A stretch of 64,000 bases of DNA from Streptomyces hygroscopicus subsp. hygroscopicus (GTDB lineage: Bacteria > Actinomycetota > Actinomycetes > Streptomycetales > Streptomycetaceae): assembly GCF_030269125.1 (NCBI RefSeq), contig NZ_BSSM01000026.1, positions 34,178 to 98,177 of the forward strand, written 5' to 3'. Below, in pieces: positions 1 through 9,525 of the stretch (the stretch's first letter is position 1; the number at the start of each line of letters is the position of its first letter). Position numbers and translations under genes: made by a program. Below the pieces are notes generated by a model. The model did no database searches, was not told the DNA's origin, and was given only the letters and a program-made list of their open reading frames with translations.

Positions 1-2
1 TG

Positions 3-830
3 GACGCACCGGTCGAGCGCTATCTGCCCGGCCTGATCCACGGGCACGGCTACGACGGCCGGCGGATCACCGTCCGCCGACTCCTCCAGCACACCAGCGG
101 CCTGCCCGACTACCTCGAAGCGCCCGAATGGGAACACCCCGAGGCGCTGCGCCACCGCCACTTCGAGCCGCGCGAACTCATAGCCCGCGCGCTCCGCCTG
201 CCGCACCCGGAGAGAAGCTGGCACTACGCGACCACCAACTACGTGGTGGCCGGGCTGATCGTCCAGGCCGTCACCGGGCACTCCCCCGAGGCGGAGATCA
301 CCCGCCGCGTCATCGTGCCGCTCGGGCTGCGCGACACCTACTGGCCCGGTGACGACCCCCGTATCCAAGGACCCCACTCCCGGAGCTACTTCACCGATGC
401 CGAGGGCCACCGGGTCGACGGCACCGACTGGAACATGACCTTCGGGGACGTCGGTGGTGCCCTGGTGTCCACGCCGGACGACCTGACGCGGTTCGCCACC
501 GCGCTGCTCGGCGGCCGTCTGCTGCCCCTCGCGCAACTCGCCGAGATGCGGCGGACCGTGCCCGCCGACCCCGACCGGATCTGGCCCGGTGCGCGCTACG
601 GGCTCGGGCTGATCTCGACGCCGCTGTCCTGTGGCGGCGCCTGGTGGGGTCACGCGGGGACGGTGCCGGGCGGCCACCGGTCCCTGGTGGCCGTCGGGCC
701 CGGCGGGCGCAGTGTCGCCGTGGCCCTGAACGAGACACCGGCCACGCTCCAGGCCGAACTGGACTTCCTCGACGCCGTCGACAAGGCCCTCTGCGAGGAA
801 GACCCCCCTGCCGAAAGGACAACCGCATGA
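3..830 (+). CDS. Serine hydrolase, class C beta-lactamase / DD-peptidase family (5' end cut by window)
   Basis: The frame is open from base 3, so the N-terminus and the SxxK nucleophile motif lie outside the window. Visible family marks are LLQHTSGLPDY, which normally follows the nucleophile region, a YATTNYVVAGLI segment at the place of the YxN motif (the Asn is replaced by Thr, as in many actinobacterial relatives), and GHAGTVPGG as the third HxG motif. The family contains D-Ala-D-Ala carboxypeptidases, class C beta-lactamases and esterases acting outside the cytoplasm; the exact substrate cannot be told. Its stop codon overlaps the start of the next gene (ATGA), so the two are probably translated together. 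Confidence 0.9.
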   Translation, partial: DAPVERYLPGLIHGHGYDGRRITVRRLLQHTSGLPDYLEAPEWEHPEALRHRHFEPRELIARALRLPHPERSWHYATTNYVVAGLIVQAVTGHSPEAEITRRVIVPLGLRDTYWPGDDPRIQGPHSRSYFTDAEGHRVDGTDWNMTFGDVGGALVSTPDDLTRFATALLGGRLLPLAQLAEMRRTVPADPDRIWPGARYGLGLISTPLSCGGAWWGHAGTVPGGHRSLVAVGPGGRSVAVALNETPATLQAELDFLDAVDKALCEEDPPAERTTA

Positions 831-2401
831 CCACCTCCTTCGAAGGCGACAGGCACCGCGGGCGCCGCTTACGCCGTCGCGTGACGCGGACCGGCCCGGT
901 GGCCGCGCTGTGCCTGGCGGGCGCGCTCACCGTGGGCGCCGCCCCGGCATCCCCCACCGCCCCCGCCGATCCCCTGGCCCGCTATCACCACCAGCACCTC
1001 ACCTGGAAGAGCTGCCTTCTCGGCCCCGACGACGAGACCGGCAGGGAACTCGAGCAGGCGGGTGCCCGATGCGCCGACGTCACCGTGCCGTTGGACTACA
1101 CCCGCCCCGGCGGCCGTACGATCACCGTCGCCGTCTCCCGGATCCAGGCCACGGACTCCGCGCACCGCGCCGGCGCGCTGCTGCTCAACAGCGGCGGTCC
1201 CGGCGGGCAGACGATCGGTGATCCGCCGTGGGTGCGCAAGGCCATGAAGGATGTCGGCGGGCGGTACGACGTGGTGGGGGTGGACCCCCGCTTCGTGGGC
1301 CGCAGCACCGTGCTGGACTGCCGGTGGCCGACCGGCAGCATGATCCGCGGAGCGGGCAAGGATCGCGCCGGCTTCGACCGCATGGTGTCCTTCTCCGCCG
1401 ACCTCGCCCGACGCTGCCGCGCCCACGCGGGTGACCTGGTGCCGTACGCGAGCACCCGCAACAGCGCCCGCGACATGGACGTGATCCGGGCCGCGCTGGG
1501 CGAGCGCCGGATCTCCTACCTCGGCTACTCGTACGGCAGTTACCTCGGCGAGGTGTACGCCACGATGTTCCCCGGCCGCATCGACCGGGTGGTGCTGGAC
1601 GGCGTGATCGATCCCGCCCGGTACGGTCCCCGGCTGCTGCGGGGCACGGAGGCCGCAAACAAGCACGCCCTGCGCGACTGGGCGGACTGGGCCGCCGCGC
1701 ACGACCGGGACTACGGCCTGGGCCGCACCGAAAGCGCGGTCCTCGCGACGGTGGAGCGGATCCGGTCGGCCGCCGAGCGCGCCCCCCTGCGGGTGGGCGG
1801 CTACCGGGTGGACGACCAGATCGTCCCCGCCCTCGTCTTCAACGGCCTCTCCCAGGACAATGCCTCGGCCTTCGGCGACTTCGCCCAGGGAGTGCGGGAC
1901 CTGCGGCTCGCCGCCGAGGGGCACCCGGTGGCCCCGTCCCCGTGGCTGGCCGGTTCCCTCCAGTTCCTGCTGACGGGGCACGACTCCGCGTACGGCAGCG
2001 CGCAGACGGCGGTCCTGTGCGGCGACCGGGCCGCGCCCCGCGACCCGGAGACCTACTGGCGCGATCTGCGGCAGGCCGGGACCGACGACCGGCTCTTCGC
2101 CCCCGTCACGAACGACATCAACCCGTGCGCGTTCTGGGACGCCCCGCGTGAGCGGCCCACCAGGGTCCGCGCCGACCTCGCGGCGCTGCTGGTCAACGCC
2201 ACCGGGGACCCGCGTACGGTGTACCCCGGCGCCGAGGCGGTCCACCGCGCCTGGCCCGGCTCCCGGCTGATAACCCTGCACGACGCCGACCAGCACGCGG
2301 TGTTCGGCGTCTTCGGCAGCGCGTGCGTGGACGACGCGGTGAACGCCTACCTCGCGACCAAACGCCTGCCGGCCACGGACCTCTCCTGCCCCCGCCCCTG
2401 A
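827..2401 (+). CDS. Secreted S33-family alpha/beta hydrolase (tripeptidyl aminopeptidase type) with an early TTA codon
   Basis: The 524-residue protein starts at an ATG overlapping the previous stop, behind GAAAGGAC. Residues 10-45 are an Arg-rich then hydrophobic signal peptide. NSGGPGGQ supplies the oxyanion-type NGGPG motif, GYSYG carries the nucleophile Ser near residue 235, and DADQHAVFG near the C-terminus carries the likely catalytic His in a TAP-like C-terminal domain. This is the architecture of Streptomyces Slp/Tap mycelium-associated peptidases, which release short peptides from the N-terminus of proteins. Leu15 in the signal peptide is encoded by TTA (869-871), so translation may depend on the developmental tRNA BldA. 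Confidence 0.9.
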   Translation: MTTSFEGDRHRGRRLRRRVTRTGPVAALCLAGALTVGAAPASPTAPADPLARYHHQHLTWKSCLLGPDDETGRELEQAGARCADVTVPLDYTRPGGRTITVAVSRIQATDSAHRAGALLLNSGGPGGQTIGDPPWVRKAMKDVGGRYDVVGVDPRFVGRSTVLDCRWPTGSMIRGAGKDRAGFDRMVSFSADLARRCRAHAGDLVPYASTRNSARDMDVIRAALGERRISYLGYSYGSYLGEVYATMFPGRIDRVVLDGVIDPARYGPRLLRGTEAANKHALRDWADWAAAHDRDYGLGRTESAVLATVERIRSAAERAPLRVGGYRVDDQIVPALVFNGLSQDNASAFGDFAQGVRDLRLAAEGHPVAPSPWLAGSLQFLLTGHDSAYGSAQTAVLCGDRAAPRDPETYWRDLRQAGTDDRLFAPVTNDINPCAFWDAPRERPTRVRADLAALLVNATGDPRTVYPGAEAVHRAWPGSRLITLHDADQHAVFGVFGSACVDDAVNAYLATKRLPATDLSCPRP

Positions 2402-2491
2402 CGCGTCAGGAACACATCAGCACTCCGTCAGGGTCCGCTGCCATCCTCTTCTTGTGAACGGAATCGGGGCGCAACCCCGGACCGGGAACAA

Positions 2492-2589
<98 letters not shown>

Positions 2590-2602
2590 GCGTGCTCCAC
2601 CC

Positions 2603-3025
2603 TCAGTCCTCCGCCGGCGGAGACCAGGGCCCCACCGGGGGCGGCGGTCCCTCCCAAGCGCTGCGGAGCATCTCCTTGAGGCTCTTCGGCGGGGTCTCCT
2701 TCTCCTCCCGCACATGCATGAGCCGGGCCGTGGTCACCCGTATGTGGCACTGGTACCCCCTCAGCCCGAGGAGGACGACCCACGAACCGTCCTGCGCCAG
2801 GAAGGCGTGCCGCGCCTCCTGGTCTCCCGGCTTGGCGTGCCGGGCCAAGGACATCGGCATGTAGTGCAGGGCCGCGTCCTCGGCCACGGCGGCGACCCTG
2901 GCCTCGTCGCCCCGGACGCGGTGCGCGGCCGCCAGCTTCCAGTCGTGCAGCTCGAACTCGACACCCTGCACACGCTTCCTGCCCTGTCTGTCCTCCTCGA
3001 TGAGGACGTACCACTCGGCGCTCAT
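2603..3025 (-). CDS. Conserved hypothetical protein
   Basis: This 140-residue cytoplasmic protein begins MSAEWYVLIEEDRQG. The first 100 residues look like an alternating beta/alpha fold (FELHDWKLAAAHRVRG, SWVVLLGLRGYQCHIRVT); the last 40 are charged, then Pro-rich (EGPPPPVGP). There is no signal peptide or membrane segment, and no catalytic motif was recognised. It stands alone, convergent with the tRNA-like element and divergent from the HAD gene. Codon bias is typical of the rest of the window, which supports it as a real gene. Function unknown. Confidence 0.75.
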   Translation of the reverse strand: MSAEWYVLIEEDRQGRKRVQGVEFELHDWKLAAAHRVRGDEARVAAVAEDAALHYMPMSLARHAKPGDQEARHAFLAQDGSWVVLLGLRGYQCHIRVTTARLMHVREEKETPPKSLKEMLRSAWEGPPPPVGPWSPPAED

Positions 3026-3175
3026 GATCCGCGCATCCTGCCATGCGCGTCACCGGTGGCGAGCGCCAGGGCCCGGGGCCCGCGTCCCCGTTCGCCCCTC
3101 GACCGGGCGGGTGCCTGCCGTCCTGCCGGGCGCTGTCGCCTCGCCGTCGGTCGCCGGGGAACCTAGCCTCGGAGT

Positions 3176-3919
3176 ATGCCCCGGCTTCCCGCACACGTAC
3201 GCGCCTGTCTGTTCGACCTCGACGGGGTCCTCACCCGGACCGCCAAGGTGCACGCGGCGGCCTGGAAGGAGATGTTCGACGCCTATCTGCGCGATCGGGC
3301 ACGACGCGAGGGGACGGAGTTCGTGCCCTTCGACGCGGTGCGGGACTACGACGAGTACGTGGACGGCCGGCCGAGGGAGGACGGGGTGCGTACGTTCCTC
3401 GCGGCGCGCGGGGTGCGGTTGCCCGAGGGGGCGCCGGACGATCCGCCGGACGCCGAGACCGTGAACGCACTGGGCACCCGCAAGAACGAGCTGGTGCTGC
3501 GGCGGATCCGGGAGGACGGCGTGGAGCCGTACGAGGGCTCGGTCCGCTTTCTGCACGAGGTCCGGGAGGCGGGTCTGGCGTGTGCGGTGGTGTCGTCCAG
3601 CGCCAACGCCCGGGACGTGCTCGCCGCGGCCGGTATCGCGGACCTGTTCGACGAGCGGATCGACGGGGTGGTGACACGCGAACGGCACCTGCGCGGCAAG
3701 CCCGCTCCGGACACCTATCTGGAGGCGGCCCGGGGACTGGACACGGAGCCCGGTGCGGCCGCCGTGTTCGAGGACGCGCTCGCCGGTGTCGAGGCCGGGC
3801 GGGCGGGGAGGTTCGGGCTGGTCGTGGGGGTGGACCGGGTGGGGCAGGCGGAGCAGCTGCGGGCGCACGGCGCCGACGTGGTCGTGCGCGACCTGGCGGA
3901 ACTCCTGGAGTCGCCGTGA
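3176..3919 (+). CDS. HAD-family phosphatase / beta-phosphoglucomutase-like
   Basis: This 247-residue HAD hydrolase has the nucleophile motif FDLDGVLT (Asp14, Asp16), a helical cap between about residues 20 and 95, motif II in VVSSSANA, the Lys of motif III in RGKPAPDTYLEA, and the acidic motif IV in VFEDALAGVEAG. This is the beta-phosphoglucomutase branch, which interconverts beta-glucose 1- and 6-phosphate. Its TGA overlaps the GTG start of a GH65 phosphorylase. That pairing is classic: the phosphorylase releases beta-glucose 1-phosphate from an alpha-glucoside and the mutase sends it to glycolysis. A plain sugar-phosphate phosphatase is the alternative. Confidence 0.9.
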   Translation: MPRLPAHVRACLFDLDGVLTRTAKVHAAAWKEMFDAYLRDRARREGTEFVPFDAVRDYDEYVDGRPREDGVRTFLAARGVRLPEGAPDDPPDAETVNALGTRKNELVLRRIREDGVEPYEGSVRFLHEVREAGLACAVVSSSANARDVLAAAGIADLFDERIDGVVTRERHLRGKPAPDTYLEAARGLDTEPGAAAVFEDALAGVEAGRAGRFGLVVGVDRVGQAEQLRAHGADVVVRDLAELLESP

Positions 3920-6303
3920 TCACTCATCCCAGTTACACCGTCGAGCCCTGGTCGCTGCGCGAGACCGAGCTGAACCTGGACGTGCTCGCGCAGAGCGAGT
4001 CGGTGTTCGCGCTGTCCAACGGCCACGTCGGCTGGCGCGGAAACCTCGACGAGGGCGAACCGCACGGACTGCCCGGTGCCTATCTCAACGGCGTCCACGA
4101 GCGGCACCCGCTGCCCTACGCGGAGGCCGGTTACGGCTATCCGGAGTCCGGCCAGACGGCGATCAACGTCACCGACGGCAAGGTCATCCGGCTACTGGTG
4201 GACGACCACCCGTACGACATGCGCTACGGCCGGCTGCTGTCCCACGAGCGGGTGCTGGACTTCCGTACCGGTGTGCTCAGCCGCACCGCCCGCTGGACCT
4301 CGCCCGGCGGCCGCACGGTGCGCATCACCTCACGGCGGCTGGTGTCCTTCACCCAGCGCGCGTTGGCCGCCGTCGTCTACGAGGTAGAGCCGGAGGACGG
4401 ACCCACCTCCATCGCCATCCAGTCCGAGCTGGTCGCCAACGAGCAACTCCCGCACGTCGAGGGCGATCCCCGCGTCGCCGCCGCGACCGAATCCCCGCTG
4501 ACGGCGGAGGAGCACTACGCCGAGGAGACCCGGCTGCGCCTCGTGCACCGCACCGACCGCAGCGGACTGCGCGTGGGCGCGGCGGCCGACCATCTGGTGG
4601 AGGGTCCCGAGGGCACCCGCTGGTCGGCTCAGTGCGAGCCCGACGTCAGCCGGCTGACGGTGACCGCGGACCTGACGCCCGGACAGCCGCTGCGGCTGGT
4701 CAAGTTCGTGGCCTACGGCTGGTCCGGTGAGCGTTCGCTGCCGAGCATGCACGACCAGGTGGACGGCGCGGTGGCGGTCGCCGTCAGCACCGGCTGGGAC
4801 GGTCTGGTCGCGGAGCAGCGGGCCTATCTGGACCGGTTCTGGGCGGGCGCGGACGTCGAGGTGGAGGGGGACGCGCAGATCCAGCAGGCGGTGCGGTTCG
4901 CCCTCTTCCACGTGCTGCAGGCGGCGGCCCGCGGCGAGAACCGGGCGATCCCGGCGAAGGGCCTGACCGGGACCGGGTACGACGGGCACTCCTTCTGGGA
5001 CACCGAGTCCTACGTGATGCCGGTCCTGACGTTCACCGCGCCCGAGACCGTGGCGTCGGCGCTGCGCTGGCGGCACAGCACCCTGCCCGCGGCCCGCGAG
5101 CGCGCCCGTCAACTGGGCCTCCAGGGCGCGGTGTTCCCATGGCGGACCATCGACGGGGCCGAGTGCTCCGCCTACTGGCCCGCCGGGACCGCCGCCTTCC
5201 ACATCAACGCGGACATCGCGCTGGCCACGGTCCGGTACATCGCGGCGACCGGCGACGAGGACTTCGAGCGCGGGGTCGGGTTCGACCTGCTGGTGGACAC
5301 CGCCCGGCTGTGGCGCTCCGTCGGCCATCACGATCCGGAGGGCGTCTTCCACATCGACGGGGTCACCGGTCCCGACGAGTACAGCGCCATCGCCCGGGAC
5401 AACCTGTACACCAACCTGATGGCCCGCCAGAACCTGCTGGCCGCCGCCGACACGGCCACCCGCCACCCGGACCGGGCCGACGAACTCGGCGTGGACGACG
5501 AGGAGGCCGCGGCCTGGCGGGACGCCGCCGCCCGGATGGCGGTCCCGTACAACGAGACCCTCGGCGTGCACGAACAGTCCGCCGGGTTCACGCACTTCCA
5601 GCGCTGGGACTTCGATTCGACGCCGCCCGAGAACTACCCGCTCCTGCTCAACTACCCCTACTTCGACCTGTACCGCAAGCAGGTGGTGAAGCAGGCCGAT
5701 CTGGTGCTGGCGATGATGGAGTGCCCGTACGCGTTCACCGAGGAGGAGAAGGCGCGCAACTTCGCCTACTACGAGGCGCTGACAGTGCGCGACTCGTCCC
5801 TGTCGGCGTGCTGCCAGGCCGTGCTCGCCGCCGAGACCGGGCACCTCAGGCTGGCGTACGCCTATCTCGGCGAGGCCGCGCTGATGGACCTGGACGACCT
5901 GGAGCACAACACCCGCGACGGGCTGCACATCGCCTCCCTCGCCGGGACCTGGATCGCCCTCGTCGGCGGCTTCGGTGGCCTGCGCTGGCATCTCGGCAAG
6001 GACGAGCGGCCGGACGTGCTCGGCTTCGCGCCGCGCCTGCCCGAGGCGCTGTCCCGGGTGGTCTTCACGGTGCAGTTGCGCGGGCGCCGGCTGACGGTGG
6101 ACATCGGCCCGAAACGGGTGCGCTACCGACTGGCGGGGGGCGACCCGGTGACGGTCCTCCACTACGGCGACCCGGTCACCGTGACCGCCGGCGCGCCGCA
6201 GGACCGCCCGGTCCCGCCCCCGCCGGTGTGCCCGGAGCCGCAGCAGCCCCGGGGGCGGCGCCCGCAGGGGCCGGCCGAGCAGGACGAGACGTCGGAGCAA
6301 TAG
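3916..6303 (+). CDS. Glycoside hydrolase family 65 phosphorylase (maltose/trehalose/kojibiose type)
   Basis: This 795-residue protein starts at GTG in a GTGA overlap with the HAD gene. The N-terminal beta-sandwich (YTVEPWSLRETELN, SVFALSNGHVGWRGNL) is followed by an (alpha/alpha)6 barrel with GHSFWDTESYVMP. VTGPDEYSAIARDN contains the general acid Glu (about residue 488) in the family's conserved motif. Family members phosphorolyse alpha-linked diglucosides to beta-glucose 1-phosphate and glucose; sequence alone does not fix the linkage. The last 40 residues are Pro/Arg-rich and probably disordered. Cytoplasmic, no signal peptide. Probably one transcription unit with the upstream mutase. Confidence 0.92.
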   Translation: MITHPSYTVEPWSLRETELNLDVLAQSESVFALSNGHVGWRGNLDEGEPHGLPGAYLNGVHERHPLPYAEAGYGYPESGQTAINVTDGKVIRLLVDDHPYDMRYGRLLSHERVLDFRTGVLSRTARWTSPGGRTVRITSRRLVSFTQRALAAVVYEVEPEDGPTSIAIQSELVANEQLPHVEGDPRVAAATESPLTAEEHYAEETRLRLVHRTDRSGLRVGAAADHLVEGPEGTRWSAQCEPDVSRLTVTADLTPGQPLRLVKFVAYGWSGERSLPSMHDQVDGAVAVAVSTGWDGLVAEQRAYLDRFWAGADVEVEGDAQIQQAVRFALFHVLQAAARGENRAIPAKGLTGTGYDGHSFWDTESYVMPVLTFTAPETVASALRWRHSTLPAARERARQLGLQGAVFPWRTIDGAECSAYWPAGTAAFHINADIALATVRYIAATGDEDFERGVGFDLLVDTARLWRSVGHHDPEGVFHIDGVTGPDEYSAIARDNLYTNLMARQNLLAAADTATRHPDRADELGVDDEEAAAWRDAAARMAVPYNETLGVHEQSAGFTHFQRWDFDSTPPENYPLLLNYPYFDLYRKQVVKQADLVLAMMECPYAFTEEEKARNFAYYEALTVRDSSLSACCQAVLAAETGHLRLAYAYLGEAALMDLDDLEHNTRDGLHIASLAGTWIALVGGFGGLRWHLGKDERPDVLGFAPRLPEALSRVVFTVQLRGRRLTVDIGPKRVRYRLAGGDPVTVLHYGDPVTVTAGAPQDRPVPPPPVCPEPQQPRGRRPQGPAEQDETSEQ

Positions 6304-6447
6304 GCGTACGCGCCCACCGGATGCGTCCGGCCGGCGACCGCGGCCGGGAACCGGCCCTTCACCCGGACGGGTAGATCCGGCCAACAGTCAGGACCCGCAC
6401 GCATGACCGGCCCCCAGGCGGTGAGACATTCGGTCATGGAGAGGAAC

Positions 6448-7188
6448 ATGGACGAACCGCCCCGGGGCGGCCCGTTACCGGGCGCCCCGCGTTTCCCGGC
6501 CGCGTCCGATGTGGTGTTCACGGCGGACTTCGCCTCCACGGCCCAGTGGGTCGCGGGCCGTTCGCGGGCGTTTCCGGGCGGCGGCCCGGCCCATCCGGAC
6601 GAGGACAGGCTGGACCGGCTGGTGCCCGACCCCGGCTACTGTCGCTCGGGGGTCTTCCGGGCCACCCCGCGGGCGGACGGCCGTTGGGACACGGGGCTGT
6701 TGACCACCGAGGGCAGCCGGGAGGGGTTCACCGTGCGGCCGGGCGATGTGCTGGAGGCCCGGGTGCGGCTGCCCCGGGAGACCGGTGCCTGGCCGGCCAT
6801 CCGGACCTGGCGGGACGGGGGTCGGGGCGTGGACGTTTTCGAGTACCACGTGGACAACCCCGACCATCTGGAGTTCACCAACCGTGTGCGCAGCGCCAGT
6901 TGTCACCTCCACGACGACGCGATCCGGCCCGGCGCCTGGGTGGACCTGCGCACCGAGTTCGGGCCCCGCTGCGTGATCTGGTCGCTGAACGGAGCCTCGG
7001 TGTTCGCGGACCACCGGGGCGTGGGACATGCCTGGCGGGCCCATCTCGTCGTCGCCCTCTCGGTGTGCGCCGGGCGATATCATCCGTCACCGGAGCCCGG
7101 GACGGGTGAGATGTCGTTCGAGGTGGGCAGTCTGACCGTGCGCCGCCCGTCCGGTGGTGCGCGTGCGGCGTACGCGCGTCCCGTGTGA
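6448..7188 (+). CDS. GH16/concanavalin-like fold protein with an early TTA codon
   Basis: The ATG at 6448 was preferred over upstream ATGs (6403, 6436) because GGAG lies 6 nt before it; this gives 246 residues. After a Pro/Gly-rich start the sequence has alternating beta strands typical of a laminarinase-like sandwich: FTADFAS, a W..G.LTT segment, GDVLEARVRLP, GAWPAIRTW, DVFEYHVDNP and WSLNGASVF. The usual GH16 ExDxxE catalytic triplet is not clearly present (DVFEYH is the nearest), so it may bind rather than cleave glycans. No signal peptide is evident. Leu10 is a TTA codon (6475-6477), suggesting BldA-dependent expression. Confidence 0.7.
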   Translation: MDEPPRGGPLPGAPRFPAASDVVFTADFASTAQWVAGRSRAFPGGGPAHPDEDRLDRLVPDPGYCRSGVFRATPRADGRWDTGLLTTEGSREGFTVRPGDVLEARVRLPRETGAWPAIRTWRDGGRGVDVFEYHVDNPDHLEFTNRVRSASCHLHDDAIRPGAWVDLRTEFGPRCVIWSLNGASVFADHRGVGHAWRAHLVVALSVCAGRYHPSPEPGTGEMSFEVGSLTVRRPSGGARAAYARPV

Positions 7189-7225
7189 GCGGTATCCCAG
7201 GTCCCCCGGCGAAGGCGGTCCGTCC

Positions 7226-7984
7226 GTGCATGTGCCCAGTCTGCTCGCGGTGTTCGCTCACCCTGACGACGAGTCGCTGTCGGCGGGCGGGGTGCTGGCC
7301 CGGCACGCGGACGCGGGCGCCCGTACCGGGGTCGTCACGTCGACGTGGGCCGAAGACACCGTTCGTGCCGAGGAGTTGGCCGACGCGCTGCGGATCCTCG
7401 GGGCCGGCGAGCCCCGGCTCCTCGGGTACGCCGACGCTCGGGTGCCGTGGTCGGCCCCGGGCCGCGCACGGTTCTGCGACGCGCCGCTGGACGAGGTGGT
7501 GCGTCGACTGGTGGCGCACATCCGTGCGTTCCGCCCGGAGATCGTCGTCACCCATGACGCCTACGGAGGACTGACAGGGCACCCGGACCACGTGCACACC
7601 CATCGGGTGACCGTGCTCGCGGCCCGTGCGGCCGGGCTCGCGCGGTTCCACCCTGATTCCGGTGCCCCCTGGCAGCCGCGCGCGCTGTACCTGGCCACCC
7701 ACCCGGACTCGGCCGTCGCGGCGCTGCGCGAGGTGGTCGGGACGCGCAAGACGGCGTACAGCACGCCGGACGAGCAGGTCACGGCGACGGTCGATGTCGG
7801 GCCCTGGCTGGAGCGGAAGACCGCCGCCGTCCTGGCGCACCGCTCCGAGGTGGAGCGCGGTGCCGTTCCGGGACTGCTCGCCCATCTGCCCGCGCAGGAG
7901 CGGCGGCGGCTGATGGGCACCGAGTGGTTCGTCCGGCACGGCCTCGCGACCCCGGCACCGGCCCGGACGGAACCGACCGTCTGA
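7226..7984 (+). CDS. PIG-L family zinc deacetylase (MshB/LmbE-like)
   Basis: The 252-residue protein starts at GTG 7226, shortly after GAAGG and 37 nt downstream of the previous gene. The zinc-binding signature AHPDDE lies at residues 11-16, followed by the family pattern of a Rossmann-like deacetylase; HDAYGGLTGHPDHV provides the second metal His region. Relatives remove acetyl from GlcNAc-inositol (MshB in mycothiol synthesis), mycothiol conjugates (Mca) or other GlcNAc lipids. It is not obviously the housekeeping MshB, since no mycothiol genes sit nearby. Cytoplasmic. Confidence 0.9.
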   Translation: MHVPSLLAVFAHPDDESLSAGGVLARHADAGARTGVVTSTWAEDTVRAEELADALRILGAGEPRLLGYADARVPWSAPGRARFCDAPLDEVVRRLVAHIRAFRPEIVVTHDAYGGLTGHPDHVHTHRVTVLAARAAGLARFHPDSGAPWQPRALYLATHPDSAVAALREVVGTRKTAYSTPDEQVTATVDVGPWLERKTAAVLAHRSEVERGAVPGLLAHLPAQERRRLMGTEWFVRHGLATPAPARTEPTV

Positions 7985-8059
7985 CCGTCGAGAGGCGGGC
8001 GCACGTCCGATTGGCCATGCTGGGCTGAGAGTGGCAGTTCTCGCGACAAGGAGCACGGC

Positions 8060-8275
8060 ATGCCGACGGACACGGTCGGACGATTCATGGCGGCCCTGGA
8101 CCCCGATCAGCGGGAGACCATCGGCGCGAAGCCGCGCGCCGAGCAGGAGCAGCTGGCGGCGGCCTGGGAGCGGGAGCTGGAGGCGGACGACGAACTGGAC
8201 ACCCTGGACGAGCTGTCCCCACCGGCCGCGGAGGCCGAGGCGGCACGCCGCGTCCTGCACCGCGAGGCGGGCTGA
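8060..8275 (+). CDS. Small acidic conserved hypothetical protein
   Basis: A 71-residue protein preceded by a strong AAGGAG six bases before ATG. It begins MPTDTVGRFMAALDPDQRE and is dominated by Glu/Asp/Ala with a likely amphipathic helix (EQEQLAAAWERELEADDELDTLDEL). No cysteines, membrane segment or signal peptide. The clear ribosome binding site and codon bias support translation. Function unknown; a small regulatory or anti-factor role is only a guess. Confidence 0.7.
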   Translation: MPTDTVGRFMAALDPDQRETIGAKPRAEQEQLAAAWERELEADDELDTLDELSPPAAEAEAARRVLHREAG

Positions 8276-8819
8276 ACGACCGCCGCACGCCCCTGGGACG
8301 CCCTCCGCCCCCGACCCGTGAAGCCGGACGGCGCCGACCGCCTTGCCCCGGTCGTCCGCCGGGGCGAGACGCAAGGCCGGGCCAACGATCATCTCCGAGC
8401 CGAGACGTCCCCCCGTCACCGGTCACAGGCCGGGGACGGACCGCCCACCGCCCCACCGTGGGCCACGAGGCCGAGTGGCGTCCGCCGCCGGGCCCGAGGC
8501 AGGTCCTGGGCCAGGGCCCGGAGCGACAACCGTCAGGGCCCGGAGACGGCCCCGCGATGTCATGGCCGGCCAGGCCGGGGCGGGCAGGTCCTCGGTCCGG
8601 GGCGCCCCGCCGGGCCCCGCGTCCCGAGCACGGGCGGCACCGGCCTGCCCTCCCGCCCCCGGGCCGAAGCGCCCGGCGAGTGGCCGTCGGCGGACCCCCG
8701 AGATGGCCCGCCGCGCCGTGGGCAGCGCGGCCGGCGGCACCCACGGCCCGGAGCCGAGGGCCCGCCGCCTCATGGCCGAGAGGCGGGACACCGGCGTCGT
8801 CCGGCGGGACATCCCCGTC
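8276..8819. other. 544 bp without a recognisable gene
   Basis: Extremely GC-rich sequence between the small acidic gene and the 3' end of the Imm-5-like gene. Open frames exist on both strands, but none has a ribosome binding site, coding bias or recognisable protein. The 11-mer AGGGCCCGGAG occurs twice within about 30 bp (near 8513 and 8537). It is probably spacer or decayed sequence. Confidence 0.5.
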
Positions 8820-9371
8820 TCAGGCCCGCAGCGCGCTGTCCAGTTCCCGGATGAATCCGCCCACGCGGCCCCCTCCGGGAGGTGCGACGGGCAGTCGGCC
8901 GAGTACGACGGTGACCGCGGCCGGGGCGTGACCGCGCGCCCATGCGAGGGCCGCGGCGGCGACCGCCGGGTCCTCGGCGGCCGCCAGCTCCGCCGCCCGT
9001 GCCGCGTGGGCCGCCGCGCCGAGGATGTGTTTGACCTGGTGGGCGTCGGCGAGGGGGTGGAGGAACGCGGCACCGGCCGCGTGGCTCGCGGCGCGGGCGG
9101 CGTCGGCGGCGACCGGTGAGCCGGCCTCCCGCGCCGCGCGGAACGCCGCGAACCCGCAGCGGCGCAGCGCCTGGGTGCGCCGGCCGCCGTCGGCGAAGGC
9201 ACGGGCCGCGTCGACGGCCTCGCGGGGGCGGGCGTCGGCGGCGACGCTCTGTTCGAAGAGGGGCAGTGCCCTGCTCGCGCAGTCGGCCGCGTATCCCGTG
9301 ATCTTCCGCAGTTCGTCCTCGGTCAGCTCTATCCGGTCCGGCCGGTCCGTTTTCCCTGGCGTGGTCGGCAT
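8820..9371 (-). CDS. Imm-5-like putative immunity protein
   Basis: This 183-residue all-alpha protein starts MPTTPGKTDRPDRIELTEDE. It has repeated Ala-rich helices with the pattern seen in proteins annotated as putative immunity proteins (Imm-5-like): ELRKITGYAADCASRALPLFE, DARPREAVDAARAF, AARAASHAAGAAFLHPLADAH and KHILGAAAHAARAAELA. Such proteins are thought to neutralise a partner polymorphic toxin, though many are orphans. No toxin, Rhs or T7SS/T6SS gene lies next to it. It is divergent from the magnesium-type ATPase. A general helical-repeat scaffold is the alternative. Confidence 0.7.
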   Translation of the reverse strand: MPTTPGKTDRPDRIELTEDELRKITGYAADCASRALPLFEQSVAADARPREAVDAARAFADGGRRTQALRRCGFAAFRAAREAGSPVAADAARAASHAAGAAFLHPLADAHQVKHILGAAAHAARAAELAAAEDPAVAAAALAWARGHAPAAVTVVLGRLPVAPPGGGRVGGFIRELDSALRA

Positions 9372-9525
9372 CGCCCCATCCTGCCGCGGACCGGCCCCGC
9401 GCCGCAGGACGTTGAGTCGGCCGGGATGGCCCGAACGGCCCCGTGGCGATCTCGGGGCGGACGCGGAGACTGGTGACCGAGCGGCCGGTGAGGCCGACGT
9501 CCTCTCGGGCAGGAGCTTCCTCGTC

